DNA of 58,952 nucleotides. Origin: a bacterium (GTDB taxonomy: Bacteria > Myxococcota_A > Bradymonadia > REDH01). A model generated the notes under the pieces. It was not told the origin of the DNA, searched no databases, and saw only the letters and a list, made by a program, of their open reading frames with translations. A program made the translations under genes and the position numbers. Below are positions 33,935 through 42,691 of the stretch, in pieces. Location: contig JAUICO010000014.1 of the NCBI GenBank assembly GCA_030427825.1, positions 1-58,952 of the forward strand. The letters are read 5' to 3'. Numbering within the stretch: position 1 is the stretch's first letter; each line of letters begins with the position of its first letter.

Positions 33935-35343
33935 GGATGGAGATACTCGCTACGTGACTCAGCGGCCTCGATGGCCTCACTGACGATCACTTCGTGTTGT
34001 GTGGAATCAGCCCAACGCTCTCGGCCTGAGGCTGGCAGTGTATGGAGCGGATCGAAGTACAGGAACCAGCCGGGTTTCACCGAAGGGGCGCTGAACACGC
34101 TGACGCCGGTCTCACGTTCGTAATGCTCGAAGGAGTGTATGGCGCGTTTGCCGCCGCCGCCGGGGGCGTCGCATACAAACGTCGGCGTGTTGAAACCGGC
34201 CGTCGTACCGCGTACCGTCTTCTCGAGGTGTATGCCGGTCGCAAGTGTGGTTCGCAGGTCCTCGACGCCTTTCACCATGTCGTGCATGTATACGTAGTAC
34301 GGGTGCACGTTGATGTATGAGAGGCGTTTGACGAGCAGGGTCATCTCGTCGACCGTATCGTTTACACCCTTTATCAACACAGACTGATTCCGTACCGTTA
34401 TACCCCGTTCCATCAGGCGGTCGGCCGCAAGTCTGGAGTGCTCGGTGATCTCGCGTGCTGTGTTGAAGTGTGTGTGGATGACGACTTCCTTGCCGATGCG
34501 CCGGCCCCGCTCGGTGACTTCAGTGATCGCGTCCAGCCAGTCATCGTCTGTGATGACCTTTTGCGGCATGATTGCGATCCCCTTGGTCGCGTATCGAAGC
34601 CTTCGGATGTTCGCCATGTCGAGCAGGGTGTGTCCGATCTCCCTGATCCAGTCCGGCCTGAGGTTGTAGGCGTCGCCACCGGAGATTACGATGTCTTCGA
34701 GCTCCGGGCGCGAGGCGACATACGCGAAGGCCGCACGCCAACGGTCTTTGTTTGGTCGAAGAGCGACCTTTTCAACGCCCTCCGTGTCCAACCCGATGGC
34801 GTAGCTTCGGGTGCAGAAGCGACAGTACACCGGGCAGGTGTCCAGGGGCAGAAAGAGTGCCTTGTCTGCGTAGCGGTGCGTAAGCCCGGGTGTAGGCGCG
34901 TCTGCCTGCTCGTGCAGAGAGTCGAAATCGAGCTTGGGGTGGTCGGGCAGCAGCTTTGAAGCGACCGGGATGAACTGTCGTCGAAGGGGGTCGTCCCAGG
35001 GGCTGCTCCAGTCGATCAAGCTGAGCACGTAGGGTGAGACACGCACGGACATGGGCGCGAGGCGAAAGCCCCGCTCCACGTCGGCGAAGAACTCGTCGCT
35101 GACGACGCCTTCGATGGTGCGCAGCAGCCTCTTCAGGCTCGTAACCGAGTGCTTTGCCTGCCAGCGATGGTCCACAAACGTCGCCGCGTCGACGTCGCTC
35201 CAGGCGGGGATCTCGCGCCACCACTCCCCGTCGCGGAGCTCTCGGTGACGCAGGTCCGCGGTGTCAGCGGCCGGTCGTATGGCCGCCGGTACCTGAACTC
35301 CCGCGTAGTCCAGTCGCTGCAGATCCATATCCGGTGACGTCAT
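33931..35343 (-). CDS. kamA: Lysine 2,3-aminomutase-family radical SAM enzyme
   Basis: SAM/PLP enzyme interconverting lysine and beta-lysine, or a related amino acid. The 470 residues show the radical-SAM cluster CPVYCRFCTRSYAIG (about 168-182), EDIVISGGDAYNLRP, the substrate region HPYYVYMHDMVKGVEDLRT, and the PLP lysine in CDAPGGGGKRAIHS (about 390). The N-terminal WWREIPAWSDV and WQAKHSVTSL are typical KAM features. Substrate could be lysine or glutamate. It is the first gene of the coupled operon with murB, nth and ceramidase. Confidence 0.88.
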   Translation of the reverse strand: MTSPDMDLQRLDYAGVQVPAAIRPAADTADLRHRELRDGEWWREIPAWSDVDAATFVDHRWQAKHSVTSLKRLLRTIEGVVSDEFFADVERGFRLAPMSVRVSPYVLSLIDWSSPWDDPLRRQFIPVASKLLPDHPKLDFDSLHEQADAPTPGLTHRYADKALFLPLDTCPVYCRFCTRSYAIGLDTEGVEKVALRPNKDRWRAAFAYVASRPELEDIVISGGDAYNLRPDWIREIGHTLLDMANIRRLRYATKGIAIMPQKVITDDDWLDAITEVTERGRRIGKEVVIHTHFNTAREITEHSRLAADRLMERGITVRNQSVLIKGVNDTVDEMTLLVKRLSYINVHPYYVYMHDMVKGVEDLRTTLATGIHLEKTVRGTTAGFNTPTFVCDAPGGGGKRAIHSFEHYERETGVSVFSAPSVKPGWFLYFDPLHTLPASGRERWADSTQHEVIVSEAIEAAESRSEYLHP

Positions 35344-35415
35344 CCCTGTACCCCCGCAAGACGTGGAAACTGCGACAGCTATCGCGCGGCGATTTCGCAG
35401 GCAACCCCGATCGCG

Positions 35416-36687
35416 TCACGTTGCAGCGAATCTGTTGACGCGTTCTGCGAGCTCACGGGCCTCAACGATATTGTCTTCGATGGAGCAGTAGGTCCACCCG
35501 CCGTAGCGTCCAATCGAGTAGATTCCACGCGTAGCCAACGACGCACGAAGCTCAGCCACCAGGGCCAGGCTCTCGGTCGTGATGTGGACGTAGGCCGGAT
35601 CCAACACAACGTTGTGCTCTGCCACCAGCGCATGATCGCCGATGACGCCGTTCGCCTTCAGGTCCTCAAGTACCCGCGCGCGCCACCCATCGACATCAAC
35701 CTCTGCGTCCGATGGGAGCCCGATCTCGACATACAGGCTGAGTCGGTCTGTGCCGAAGATATTGTCGTAGAAGCCGACGCGATAGAAGCTGGTCGCGGGG
35801 TCTGGGAAGTACACCCAGTGCACGTCGGGCCAGCCCTTGCGGTCGAAGCCGAGATTGAAGACAAGGACCTTGTTTGAACGCAGGGTTCCGGCCGGCGCGG
35901 AATCACCCACCATACGTATCAGCTGATCGAAAGGCGCACTCGACACCAGTGTAGTGAAGCTGATTTCGCGCTTGTTTGTTTTCGCCGTCTTCGTCTTCGG
36001 GTCCACGGAGAGCAGCCGTTCTCCGAAGGCAATGTGGGAGTCAGGTACCTCGGACTTCAGCGCGTTGACGTATTGAATGGCGCCGCCGCGCGGGTAGGTG
36101 AACGCGGCGTTGTATGAGCTGTTGTCCGGGCGCTTGAAGTTGCGGATGATGTCTTCGAGGTCCGCGTAGGGAAAGAAGCGTCCCATCGCGTCGACATCGA
36201 GATCGGTCAGAGGGCAGGCGTAGAGCTTTTCGTTGTATGGGATCAGAAAGCGGTCGGCGATGCCGCGGCCGAATTTCTGGTAGAGCATCTCACCGAAATT
36301 GGCGGGTTTCGTGTCCTGAGGATAGTCCTCGTGCTTGAAGAAGAGGCTGTACAGGCAGTCGGCGAAGTCCTCTTTCGGGAGCTGGTGAATGTTCTTCTGA
36401 AAGGGAAAGTCGATCAGACCGTCACCGAAGCGGATACGCGAGTCGCGCTGCACGACGCGCACCTCATCGTCCGGCATGCGTTCCAACAGATAGGTCTCGA
36501 TTTCCTTGCGCTTGAAGTGGAAGAAGTGGCCGCTGTAGTCCCACACGAAGCCGTCCTTCTTGACGGTCTTGCAGTAGCCGCCAATCTCGGTGTCGGCTTC
36601 GAGAATCAGATAGTCGCCGGAGGTGAAGTTCGCGTACGCTAATCCACTGACTCCGGCGCCGACGATCAACTGTTCAACGTGTTCCAC
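35416..36687 (-). CDS. FAD-dependent oxidoreductase, protoporphyrinogen oxidase/UGM-like fold
   Basis: 423 residues. The N-terminal dinucleotide motif is IVGAGVSGLAYANF with the acidic partner LILEADTEIGGYCKT. Later come GHFFHFKRKEIETYL, LIPYNEKLYACPLTDLDVDA and YPRGGAIQYVNAL, as in UDP-galactopyranose mutase-like and amine-oxidase-like proteins. The C-terminal FAD motif GIYSIGRYGGWTYCSIEDNI is clear. Such proteins often act in glycan or isoprenoid pathways; the substrate is not determined. It is 73 bp upstream of kamA on the same strand, so cotranscription is possible. Confidence 0.85.
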   Translation of the reverse strand: MEHVEQLIVGAGVSGLAYANFTSGDYLILEADTEIGGYCKTVKKDGFVWDYSGHFFHFKRKEIETYLLERMPDDEVRVVQRDSRIRFGDGLIDFPFQKNIHQLPKEDFADCLYSLFFKHEDYPQDTKPANFGEMLYQKFGRGIADRFLIPYNEKLYACPLTDLDVDAMGRFFPYADLEDIIRNFKRPDNSSYNAAFTYPRGGAIQYVNALKSEVPDSHIAFGERLLSVDPKTKTAKTNKREISFTTLVSSAPFDQLIRMVGDSAPAGTLRSNKVLVFNLGFDRKGWPDVHWVYFPDPATSFYRVGFYDNIFGTDRLSLYVEIGLPSDAEVDVDGWRARVLEDLKANGVIGDHALVAEHNVVLDPAYVHITTESLALVAELRASLATRGIYSIGRYGGWTYCSIEDNIVEARELAERVNRFAAT

Positions 36688-36790
36688 GCTCGACTCCTTC
36701 CGTCGCGCGAGCTTCGAGAGCCCGCCCGCGTCGCTGTAGCAATATGCCGGCTTCGGCGATAGGCCGCAGGACTATGAGTCGTTTCCATAC

Positions 36791-38023
36791 ATGGTCTGCC
36801 ATTCGCCGTCGCCCGCCGGCCGGGGGCGCCGCCCGCGCGTTTTGCCGCCATTGAACAGATCATCCGATACGCCGCCCCTGTTCACGCGCAATTTCGTGCT
36901 GCTCTGCGCCGGACAGTTCCTGCAGTCCATCGGGTTCGCGGCGAGCATCATCGCGCCGGTGTATTTCAAGTATCTGGGCGCATCCCGCGCGATGATCGGC
37001 GCGGTCCTGGCCGCGAGCGCGGTGGGAGGCCTGCTGTCTCGGCCGCTTGTGGGGCGCTTTCTGGACCGGGTGGGGCGCAAGCCGGTGGTAATGTTCGGCG
37101 CGACCGTGGGGTCAGCGGGCGTCCTGCTGCTCAGCTTCACGCACGCCATCGGGCCGCTGCTCTTTGCGTCCATGGCGCTTTTCGGCGTCGGAGTCGGGGC
37201 GATGTTTACCGCCTTTTTCACCTTCGCTGCGGACCACATCCCAGAGGAACGACGCACCGAAGGCATCGCTCTCTTCGGCGTCTTCGGCCTGCTGCCCCTC
37301 TCTCTCAACGCGGTCATCGCGATCGCCGACATTCAGCCGGCGGAGCTCGCGAGGGTGTTTCCCATCGCCGCCGCCGGCATCGCCGCGTCGATGCTCTGCG
37401 TCGCCTTTGTGCCGGAAGTCGGCCGACCCGAACCGGTTGAAGGCCCGGGCTCATTGTCTCGCCTGATGCGGGGCGGCCTCTCTTCGATCTGGGGCGCTAC
37501 ACTGCTTTTCGCCGGTAGCGTCGCCATATTTCTCGCGTTCGCCACCGTCACCGCAGAGGATCGGGGCATCGAAGACGGCGCCTGGGTTTGGGTCGCATAC
37601 GCTGCCGCTGCCGTCTCTGTCCGCACCGTCGGCGCGCAGATGCCCGACCGACTGGGCCCGGCGCGCCTGGTCTTTCCCTCGCTGCTCGTCTACAGCGCCG
37701 GCGCGGCGACAATCGCGATGGCGACGCAACTGAGCCACGTGCTGATCGCCGGCACCCTCTGCGGGATCGGCCACGGCTACTGCTTCCCTGTACTCGCTGC
37801 CCTCGTCGCGACCCGCGCCGGAGACGAGCACCGCGGGCGCGCGTTCGCGCTCTACACCGCCCTGTGGGACGTCTCAGTGCTTGCAGTTCGCCCGCTGATG
37901 GGCCTGCTGGCCGACATGACGAGTGATCGCACAATGTACCTGAGCGCTGCGATTATTGTCGTCGTCTGCGGTCTCGGGTGGCAGGCCCACGAGACACGGT
38001 TTCAGCGAAACAGCGCCCCGTGA
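36791..38023 (+). CDS. MFS transporter
   Basis: 410 residues with about 12 hydrophobic helices in two halves. The MFS loop motif appears as RPLVGRFLDRVGRKPVVMFG (about 77-96). The first helix starts near residue 33 (FVLLCAGQFLQSIGFAASII), so the 30-residue polar N-terminus from ATG 36791 may be over-long and a later start is possible. The pattern is like putative drug or metabolite exporters. The stop overlaps the next gene by 4 nt (GTGA). Substrate unknown. Confidence 0.87.
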   Translation: MVCHSPSPAGRGRRPRVLPPLNRSSDTPPLFTRNFVLLCAGQFLQSIGFAASIIAPVYFKYLGASRAMIGAVLAASAVGGLLSRPLVGRFLDRVGRKPVVMFGATVGSAGVLLLSFTHAIGPLLFASMALFGVGVGAMFTAFFTFAADHIPEERRTEGIALFGVFGLLPLSLNAVIAIADIQPAELARVFPIAAAGIAASMLCVAFVPEVGRPEPVEGPGSLSRLMRGGLSSIWGATLLFAGSVAIFLAFATVTAEDRGIEDGAWVWVAYAAAAVSVRTVGAQMPDRLGPARLVFPSLLVYSAGAATIAMATQLSHVLIAGTLCGIGHGYCFPVLAALVATRAGDEHRGRAFALYTALWDVSVLAVRPLMGLLADMTSDRTMYLSAAIIVVVCGLGWQAHETRFQRNSAP

Positions 38024-39423
38024 GCTCAGGCGACTTCGAGGCACTGCTGCGACGGAGAGAGCAGTTGCTGACCTGGTTCGCCGCACCCGCCGAAACGCCC
38101 CGAGCCCGGCTCTTTCGCGCACTCGTCGGCCTTGTGCTCGTGATGCGCCTCAGCCTGCTCCAGGCATCTCAGGGCCAATGGCTCGCCTTCGCTGTCGTCG
38201 GTGCCTTCGGTGGGCTCGGCGTGATGGTTCTCGGCGGCAGGCTGTGGTGGTCCCTCTGTGCCGTGGCCCTGTGGGGGCAGCTGCTCTTCTGCGGTGACTG
38301 GCTCACCCAAAGCCTGATTCTCGCGCTGATCACCGCCGTCGGCGCGTTCTCGGGTCCTCCTGCCCCCGAAGGCTCAGACGGCGACGCAATGAGGGCTGCC
38401 CACCTGCTTGCCGTGCTTACCTACGCTTTTGCGGCCTTTCACAAGCTGAACCGCGACTTCTTTGGAGAGGTGTCCTGCGCAGGTCACGGCTGGGACGCCC
38501 TCGCGGAGCTGGTTGGTGGGCTGCCTGCCGTCCAACCTGTCGTGCCCGCAGCGCTCGTCGTCTGCATCGAGGTGCTCATCGCTGTGCTGCTGGCGTTGCG
38601 CTCGCGCCTCGCGCTGCCGATCGCGGTGGCCTTTCACCTGCCACTCACGGTTACTCTGGCCCCGACCTTCGTCTTCGCGCTCCTGCCGGCCTACGTCGCC
38701 GCATTGCCGTACCGCGAAGGCACGACGACGCGGCGCAGAAGGACCCTTAATGCGGTAGCGATCGGTGTCACCACGGCAACGATCTACACGCTCGCGGCGG
38801 TCGCTCCGACCTTCGTCAATATATCGAAGTGCGCGTTCGTAGCGGGTCTTGCGGGGTATCTCTGGCCGGGAATTGACGGTCCCGCCGCCGCCGACGGCTC
38901 GGCACCGACCGCCTGCAGCGCCGGCCTGCTGAGCCGGCGTGTCGCTGTGGGTGTGTTCTCGCTGGCGTGCGTCCTGCCCTACATCGGGACGAAGACGCAG
39001 CATTCTGCTGCCATGCTCTCGAATCTGAGAGTCGATGAGGGCTGCTGGAACCATTGGGTGATTCCGCAGTCGCTTCGAAGATATGACGGATATGTTCGTA
39101 TCGAATCGGCGTCGATCGGCGCGCGAAACGAAGAGGCGCGAGGCAACGCAAGGTACGCCCAACTGGAGCGTACGCTGCTCGATGGACTCTGGAGTCCGTA
39201 CGCACTGCGTCGGATGCGAGAGAACTGGTGCACGGCGGCGACGACGCCGATTCGTATCAGCGCTTCCTGGCGCGGTGAGGCGCTGCAGATCGACGATCTC
39301 TGCGCGCCGAGCGCAGAATTGCCGAGGTCCCGCGGCGTGTTCGGGGGGGGCGCAATTTTCCCTCGCGTGCTGCGATATCAGAAGAATGTATCGCGACATT
39401 GCCCTCAGCAATGCGTCCATTGA
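38020..39423 (+). CDS. HTTM-like (vitamin K carboxylase-related) membrane protein
   Basis: 467 residues from GTG 38020, which overlaps the MFS stop. There are about ten hydrophobic segments in the first 320 residues, including LTYAFAAFHKLNRDFF, typical of the HTTM/VKGC-like fold, and PYIGTKTQHSAAMLSNLRVD, followed by a soluble C-terminal domain ending in RYQKNVSRHCPQQCVH. The Gly-Gly-Gly codons at 39343-39350 are an 8-G run that could slip, but the frame is intact to the conserved-looking end. No carboxylase activity can be claimed. Confidence 0.75.
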   Translation: MSSGDFEALLRRREQLLTWFAAPAETPRARLFRALVGLVLVMRLSLLQASQGQWLAFAVVGAFGGLGVMVLGGRLWWSLCAVALWGQLLFCGDWLTQSLILALITAVGAFSGPPAPEGSDGDAMRAAHLLAVLTYAFAAFHKLNRDFFGEVSCAGHGWDALAELVGGLPAVQPVVPAALVVCIEVLIAVLLALRSRLALPIAVAFHLPLTVTLAPTFVFALLPAYVAALPYREGTTTRRRRTLNAVAIGVTTATIYTLAAVAPTFVNISKCAFVAGLAGYLWPGIDGPAAADGSAPTACSAGLLSRRVAVGVFSLACVLPYIGTKTQHSAAMLSNLRVDEGCWNHWVIPQSLRRYDGYVRIESASIGARNEEARGNARYAQLERTLLDGLWSPYALRRMRENWCTAATTPIRISASWRGEALQIDDLCAPSAELPRSRGVFGGGAIFPRVLRYQKNVSRHCPQQCVH

Positions 39424-39493
39424 CAGACACGGGTGAAGGCGACTTTATCGCGCGCGATCCGGCTATGGGGCCGGCATTTCAGCAGCACCGGCA

Positions 39494-40081
39494 ATGATGG
39501 CGGACGACACCGTGGCCATAGTGATCGCGAGCGGTGGCCGGAGCAGCCGTATGGGCGTCGACAAGTCGCAGCTACGGCTTGATGGCGTCAGCCTGCGGTC
39601 GCGGTTAATCGCAACGGCCCTTGCGTTCACCGACGACGTAGCCATCGTCGGGGGGGGACGGCGGGACTCCGATGACGACGCCGTCCGATACATCGAAGAT
39701 GAGTTTGCCGACGGCGGCCCCCTTGTGGCGCTTCACACAGCCCTCGGCGAGACCGGAAAACCCACGGTTTACCTTGCCTGCGACCTGCCTCACATGAACG
39801 CCGACTACATTCGCTGGCTCGTCTCCTGCTGGGATCAGCGAGATTGCGAACCGGGGCTTGTGGCCAGGTACGACGGTCGCATGCATCCCCTGGCTTCGAT
39901 GTACTCACCGACCGCACGGCGGTGCATCGATGAGACCGTCGCCGGTGGTCAACGCAGCTTTCGCGCTTTCTACGAGCAACACCCCTGTGCTGTGGTTGAC
40001 GTACCCGAGGCGCTCAGCAGGGCCCTCACAAACGTGAACACGCCGGAGGAGTTTCGCGCCGCGACGGGGTGCGAGCCGTGA
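39494..40081 (+). CDS. mobA: Molybdenum cofactor guanylyltransferase MobA
   Basis: Transfers GMP from GTP to molybdopterin to make the MGD form of the cofactor. The 195 residues have the nucleotidyltransferase start IVIASGGRSSRMGVDKSQL (LAGG replaced by IASGG), DGGPLVALHTAL, the metal motif LACDLPHM, and NVNTPEEF near the end. ATG 39494 or the adjacent ATG 39497 may be used. An 8-G run at 39650-39657 encodes VGGGR. It begins the Moco operon and overlaps moaA by 4 nt. Confidence 0.92.
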   Translation: MMADDTVAIVIASGGRSSRMGVDKSQLRLDGVSLRSRLIATALAFTDDVAIVGGGRRDSDDDAVRYIEDEFADGGPLVALHTALGETGKPTVYLACDLPHMNADYIRWLVSCWDQRDCEPGLVARYDGRMHPLASMYSPTARRCIDETVAGGQRSFRAFYEQHPCAVVDVPEALSRALTNVNTPEEFRAATGCEP

Positions 40082-41100
40082 CGCCGCCGACCACACCCCC
40101 GACGAGCGGCGCAGCAGGCGAAGGTACACTCCGTGATCGCTGCGGCCGCCCGGTAACCTACCTGCGCATCTCCGTCACAGATCGCTGCAACCTGCGCTGC
40201 CGGTATTGCATGCCTGCCGAGGGAGTCGAGCTGCTCGATCGCGACGAGGTTCTGGAGTTCGAGGACATCGTCTTCGCCGTCCAAACAGCGAACGAGCTGG
40301 GCATCGAGCGGGTACGGATTACCGGTGGCGAGCCGCTGTTGCGCCGTAGCGTCGATCAACTGATCGCCATGCTGCGCAGTGAAACGGACACGCGCGAGAT
40401 CGCGATGACAACGAATGCGTTGCTCATGAAGAACTACGCGGAGGCCCTTGCGAAGGCAGGTCTGGACCGGATCAACGTGTCCATCGATTCCCTGCGCCCC
40501 GACGTGTTTGATCAGCTCACCCGCCGTCCGCTCTTCGAGCAGACGATGCGTGGTGTAGCCCATGCAGAGGATGCGGGATTCGGTCCAATTAAAGTGAACA
40601 CAGTGTTGATCAAAGGATACAACGACGACGAGGTTGATGCCTGGGTACGCATGTCCATTGAGCGCGACATCGCGGTGCGGTTTCTCGAGCTGATGCCCAT
40701 CGGCGAAGGCGCGCCGCTGGCCGCTGAAGGGCGCTACGTGAATGTGTCTGATGTGCGCGTAAAGCTCGCTGAAGAGTATGGTCTCGAACGCGTAGATGTC
40801 CACGGAAACGGACCGGCCCGCTATTGGCGGGTTCCCGGTGCCAAAGGCGTACTGGGCTTCATCACGCCCATCTCTGAGCGCTACTGCAACACCTGCACCC
40901 GCATGCGCCTGACCTCGACCGGCGAGCTCCGCCCCTGCCTGGCCTGGGACGTGCACGTCGGCGTACGGGATGCGATTCGCGGGCGAGACCGTGACGCCCT
41001 GCGCGAGGGCTTCACGCGCGCCGCTGAGATCAAGCCCGAGGGACATCACTGGAACGTCGGACAGGTGACTCGAGTGGGAATGTCAACGCTGGGTGGTTGA
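40078..41100 (+). CDS. moaA: GTP 3',8-cyclase MoaA
   Basis: Radical-SAM enzyme that starts molybdopterin synthesis from GTP. The 340 residues contain LRISVTDRCNLRCRYCMP (N-terminal Fe-S cluster), ITGGEPLLRR, the C-terminal cluster CNTCTRMRLTSTGELRPCL, and the essential Gly-Gly terminus (MSTLGG). GTG 40078 gives a 4-nt overlap with mobA; a GTG three codons upstream is possible. moaD follows after 3 bp. Confidence 0.96.
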   Translation: MTPPTTPPTSGAAGEGTLRDRCGRPVTYLRISVTDRCNLRCRYCMPAEGVELLDRDEVLEFEDIVFAVQTANELGIERVRITGGEPLLRRSVDQLIAMLRSETDTREIAMTTNALLMKNYAEALAKAGLDRINVSIDSLRPDVFDQLTRRPLFEQTMRGVAHAEDAGFGPIKVNTVLIKGYNDDEVDAWVRMSIERDIAVRFLELMPIGEGAPLAAEGRYVNVSDVRVKLAEEYGLERVDVHGNGPARYWRVPGAKGVLGFITPISERYCNTCTRMRLTSTGELRPCLAWDVHVGVRDAIRGRDRDALREGFTRAAEIKPEGHHWNVGQVTRVGMSTLGG

Positions 41101-41103
41101 GCA

Positions 41104-41346
41104 ATGCAGGTCTTCGTCGAATACTACGGCCACCTTCGTCGCGCCGCCGGCTGCTCGGCGGAGAGTTTGGAGGTTGCGACCGCGACTCCAGAGGGGGTGC
41201 TGGACGCCGTGTGCGAGAAACACACAACGATAGGCGCCGCTCGGGACTCGATAGCGGTCGCTGTCGGAGATTCGCTGGTTGCTCCGTCCGCAATCATTGA
41301 TGAAGGAGCGACGGTTGCGCTCCTGCCGCCGGTTGCGGGGGGGTGA
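41104..41346 (+). CDS. moaD: Molybdopterin synthase sulfur carrier subunit MoaD
   Basis: 80-residue ubiquitin-like protein whose C-terminal Gly-Gly (PPVAGG) carries the thiocarboxylate for molybdopterin synthase. It starts MQVFVEYYGHLRRAAG, with AIIDEGATVALLPPVAGG at the end. The terminal glycines lie in a 7-G run (41337-41343), so slippage there would remove the essential tail. The stop overlaps the moaE start by one base. Confidence 0.93.
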   Translation: MQVFVEYYGHLRRAAGCSAESLEVATATPEGVLDAVCEKHTTIGAARDSIAVAVGDSLVAPSAIIDEGATVALLPPVAGG

Positions 41347-41837
41347 TGAGCGAAGGAAGCGAACGCTGGGTTACAGAAGATGTGCTCTCGTTGGACGCGT
41401 TGCTTCAGGAGACTGAAGACCCCGCATGCGGCGCGTTGGCGGTGTTTGGCGGTGCCGTCCGCAACTACAATGACGGCAGATCGGTCAGCGGAATGCGCTA
41501 CGAAGCACACACAGCGATGGCGGCGCGTGTGCTTCGTGAAGTCGAAGAGGAGATGTTGGCTCGTTTCGACATTGCGCGGGCACGCATCATACACCGCGTC
41601 GGGTCCCTCAAACTGGGCGAGATGAGTGTGTATGTGGTCGTCCGCGCAGGTCACCGGGGCCCCGCCTTTGACGCAGGACGTTGGGGCATCGACGAGCTGA
41701 AGCGGCGGGTGCCTGTGTGGAAAGAAGAATTCTACGTAGAAGGCGACTCCGAGTTTGTTCCCGGTGTGCCGTTGAAACAACCGCCGATCGGCGATGAATC
41801 GAGCTTCGCAGACAACAACACTACAAAGGAAAGCTGA
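41346..41837 (+). CDS. moaE: Molybdopterin synthase catalytic subunit MoaE
   Basis: Large subunit that transfers sulfur from MoaD to precursor Z. The 163 residues show GALAVFGGAVRNYNDGRSV, GMRYEAHTAMA, RARIIHRVGSLKLGEMSVYV, and the catalytic lysine region DELKRRVPVWKEEFY. ATG 41346 overlaps the moaD stop (TGATG); the alternative GTG one codon earlier also overlaps. A polar tail of about 25 residues follows the usual end. The stop overlaps moaC by one base. Confidence 0.95.
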   Translation: MSEGSERWVTEDVLSLDALLQETEDPACGALAVFGGAVRNYNDGRSVSGMRYEAHTAMAARVLREVEEEMLARFDIARARIIHRVGSLKLGEMSVYVVVRAGHRGPAFDAGRWGIDELKRRVPVWKEEFYVEGDSEFVPGVPLKQPPIGDESSFADNNTTKES

Positions 41838-42691
41838 TGCGAGATGTGTCGCCCAAGGTGAGTACCAAACGCAGCGCCGAGTCAACGGCGCTGCTGACAA
41901 CCTCGGCGCGTGTTCCTGAGCTTCTGGACTTCGCCCTCGCCGACAAAGGCGACGCGCTCGTCATCGCTCGAATCGCCGGTATTCAGGCGGCGAAGAACAC
42001 GTGGTCGATGATTCCGCTCTGCCATCAGATCCCGATTCTGCACGCAGAGGTGTACTTCGATGTGACCGAGCATTCGATAGGCATCCGAGCGGTCGCGACG
42101 ACCCTCGCCGAGACAGGGGTCGAGATGGAGACCCTCGCTGCGGCCGGCCTGGCGGCGCTGACGCTCTACGACATTCTGAAGCCTCACGCCGATGATATGA
42201 AGATCGGCGAGATCGAGCTGCTGTCAAAGACCGGTGGCAAGAGTGACCTTCGCGGCCTCAAAGAGGACAGGGCGAGAGCCTGTGTGTTCTTTGAAGATGA
42301 CTTTTCCGACATCGCACAGGCGTGGGGTGAGCGGCTGCAGCCCTGGGCGCAGACAACGACGCAGCCCATCGAGTCCACGCTGAACGAAGGGCAGATCGCA
42401 CAGAGCTGTGTGGATGCGTGCACGAACAGCGGAGCGACGCACGGCTTTGTGTTTGCGTCGACGGCCACTGCGGCGCACATTGTCAGCGCCTTCGATAGGG
42501 GCATTCCGGGGGCCGGTGAGCGGCTGCGCGGTTATCTGGGAAAACGGCAGCGCGCGTCGATGTTTGCCCGTTGCGAGGCCGGTGTGGTCGACGGGCGGTT
42601 GTTGGTCGTGATGCCGACGGATTCTGAACTTCTCGACGCCTGCGAAGTGTCGCTGCTGCCGGACCTGTTGATGCCGGAGGGCCTGCTGTGA
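41837..42691 (+). CDS. moaC: MoaC fused to a degenerate MogA/MoaB-like domain
   Basis: Residues 1-147 are cyclic pyranopterin monophosphate synthase. The active-site set is complete: KGDALVIARIAGIQAAK, IPLCHQIPI, TGVEMETL, and the Asp/Lys in LYDILKP. Residues about 153-284 resemble the MogA/MoaB fold (FVFASTATAAHIVSAF, GIPGAGERLRGYLGKRQRA, FARCEAGVVDGRLLVVMP). The GGTG nucleotide loop and the RDVTPE segment expected after the central strand are missing, about 15 residues shorter. The second domain is therefore probably not an active adenylyltransferase. AAAGGAAAG precedes ATG 41837. Confidence 0.88.
   Translation: MRDVSPKVSTKRSAESTALLTTSARVPELLDFALADKGDALVIARIAGIQAAKNTWSMIPLCHQIPILHAEVYFDVTEHSIGIRAVATTLAETGVEMETLAAAGLAALTLYDILKPHADDMKIGEIELLSKTGGKSDLRGLKEDRARACVFFEDDFSDIAQAWGERLQPWAQTTTQPIESTLNEGQIAQSCVDACTNSGATHGFVFASTATAAHIVSAFDRGIPGAGERLRGYLGKRQRASMFARCEAGVVDGRLLVVMPTDSELLDACEVSLLPDLLMPEGLL

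Noticed and set aside
39424..39493. Molybdenum cofactor riboswitch before mobA
   Set aside because: The gap is only about 70 bp and does not show the expected long conserved structure.
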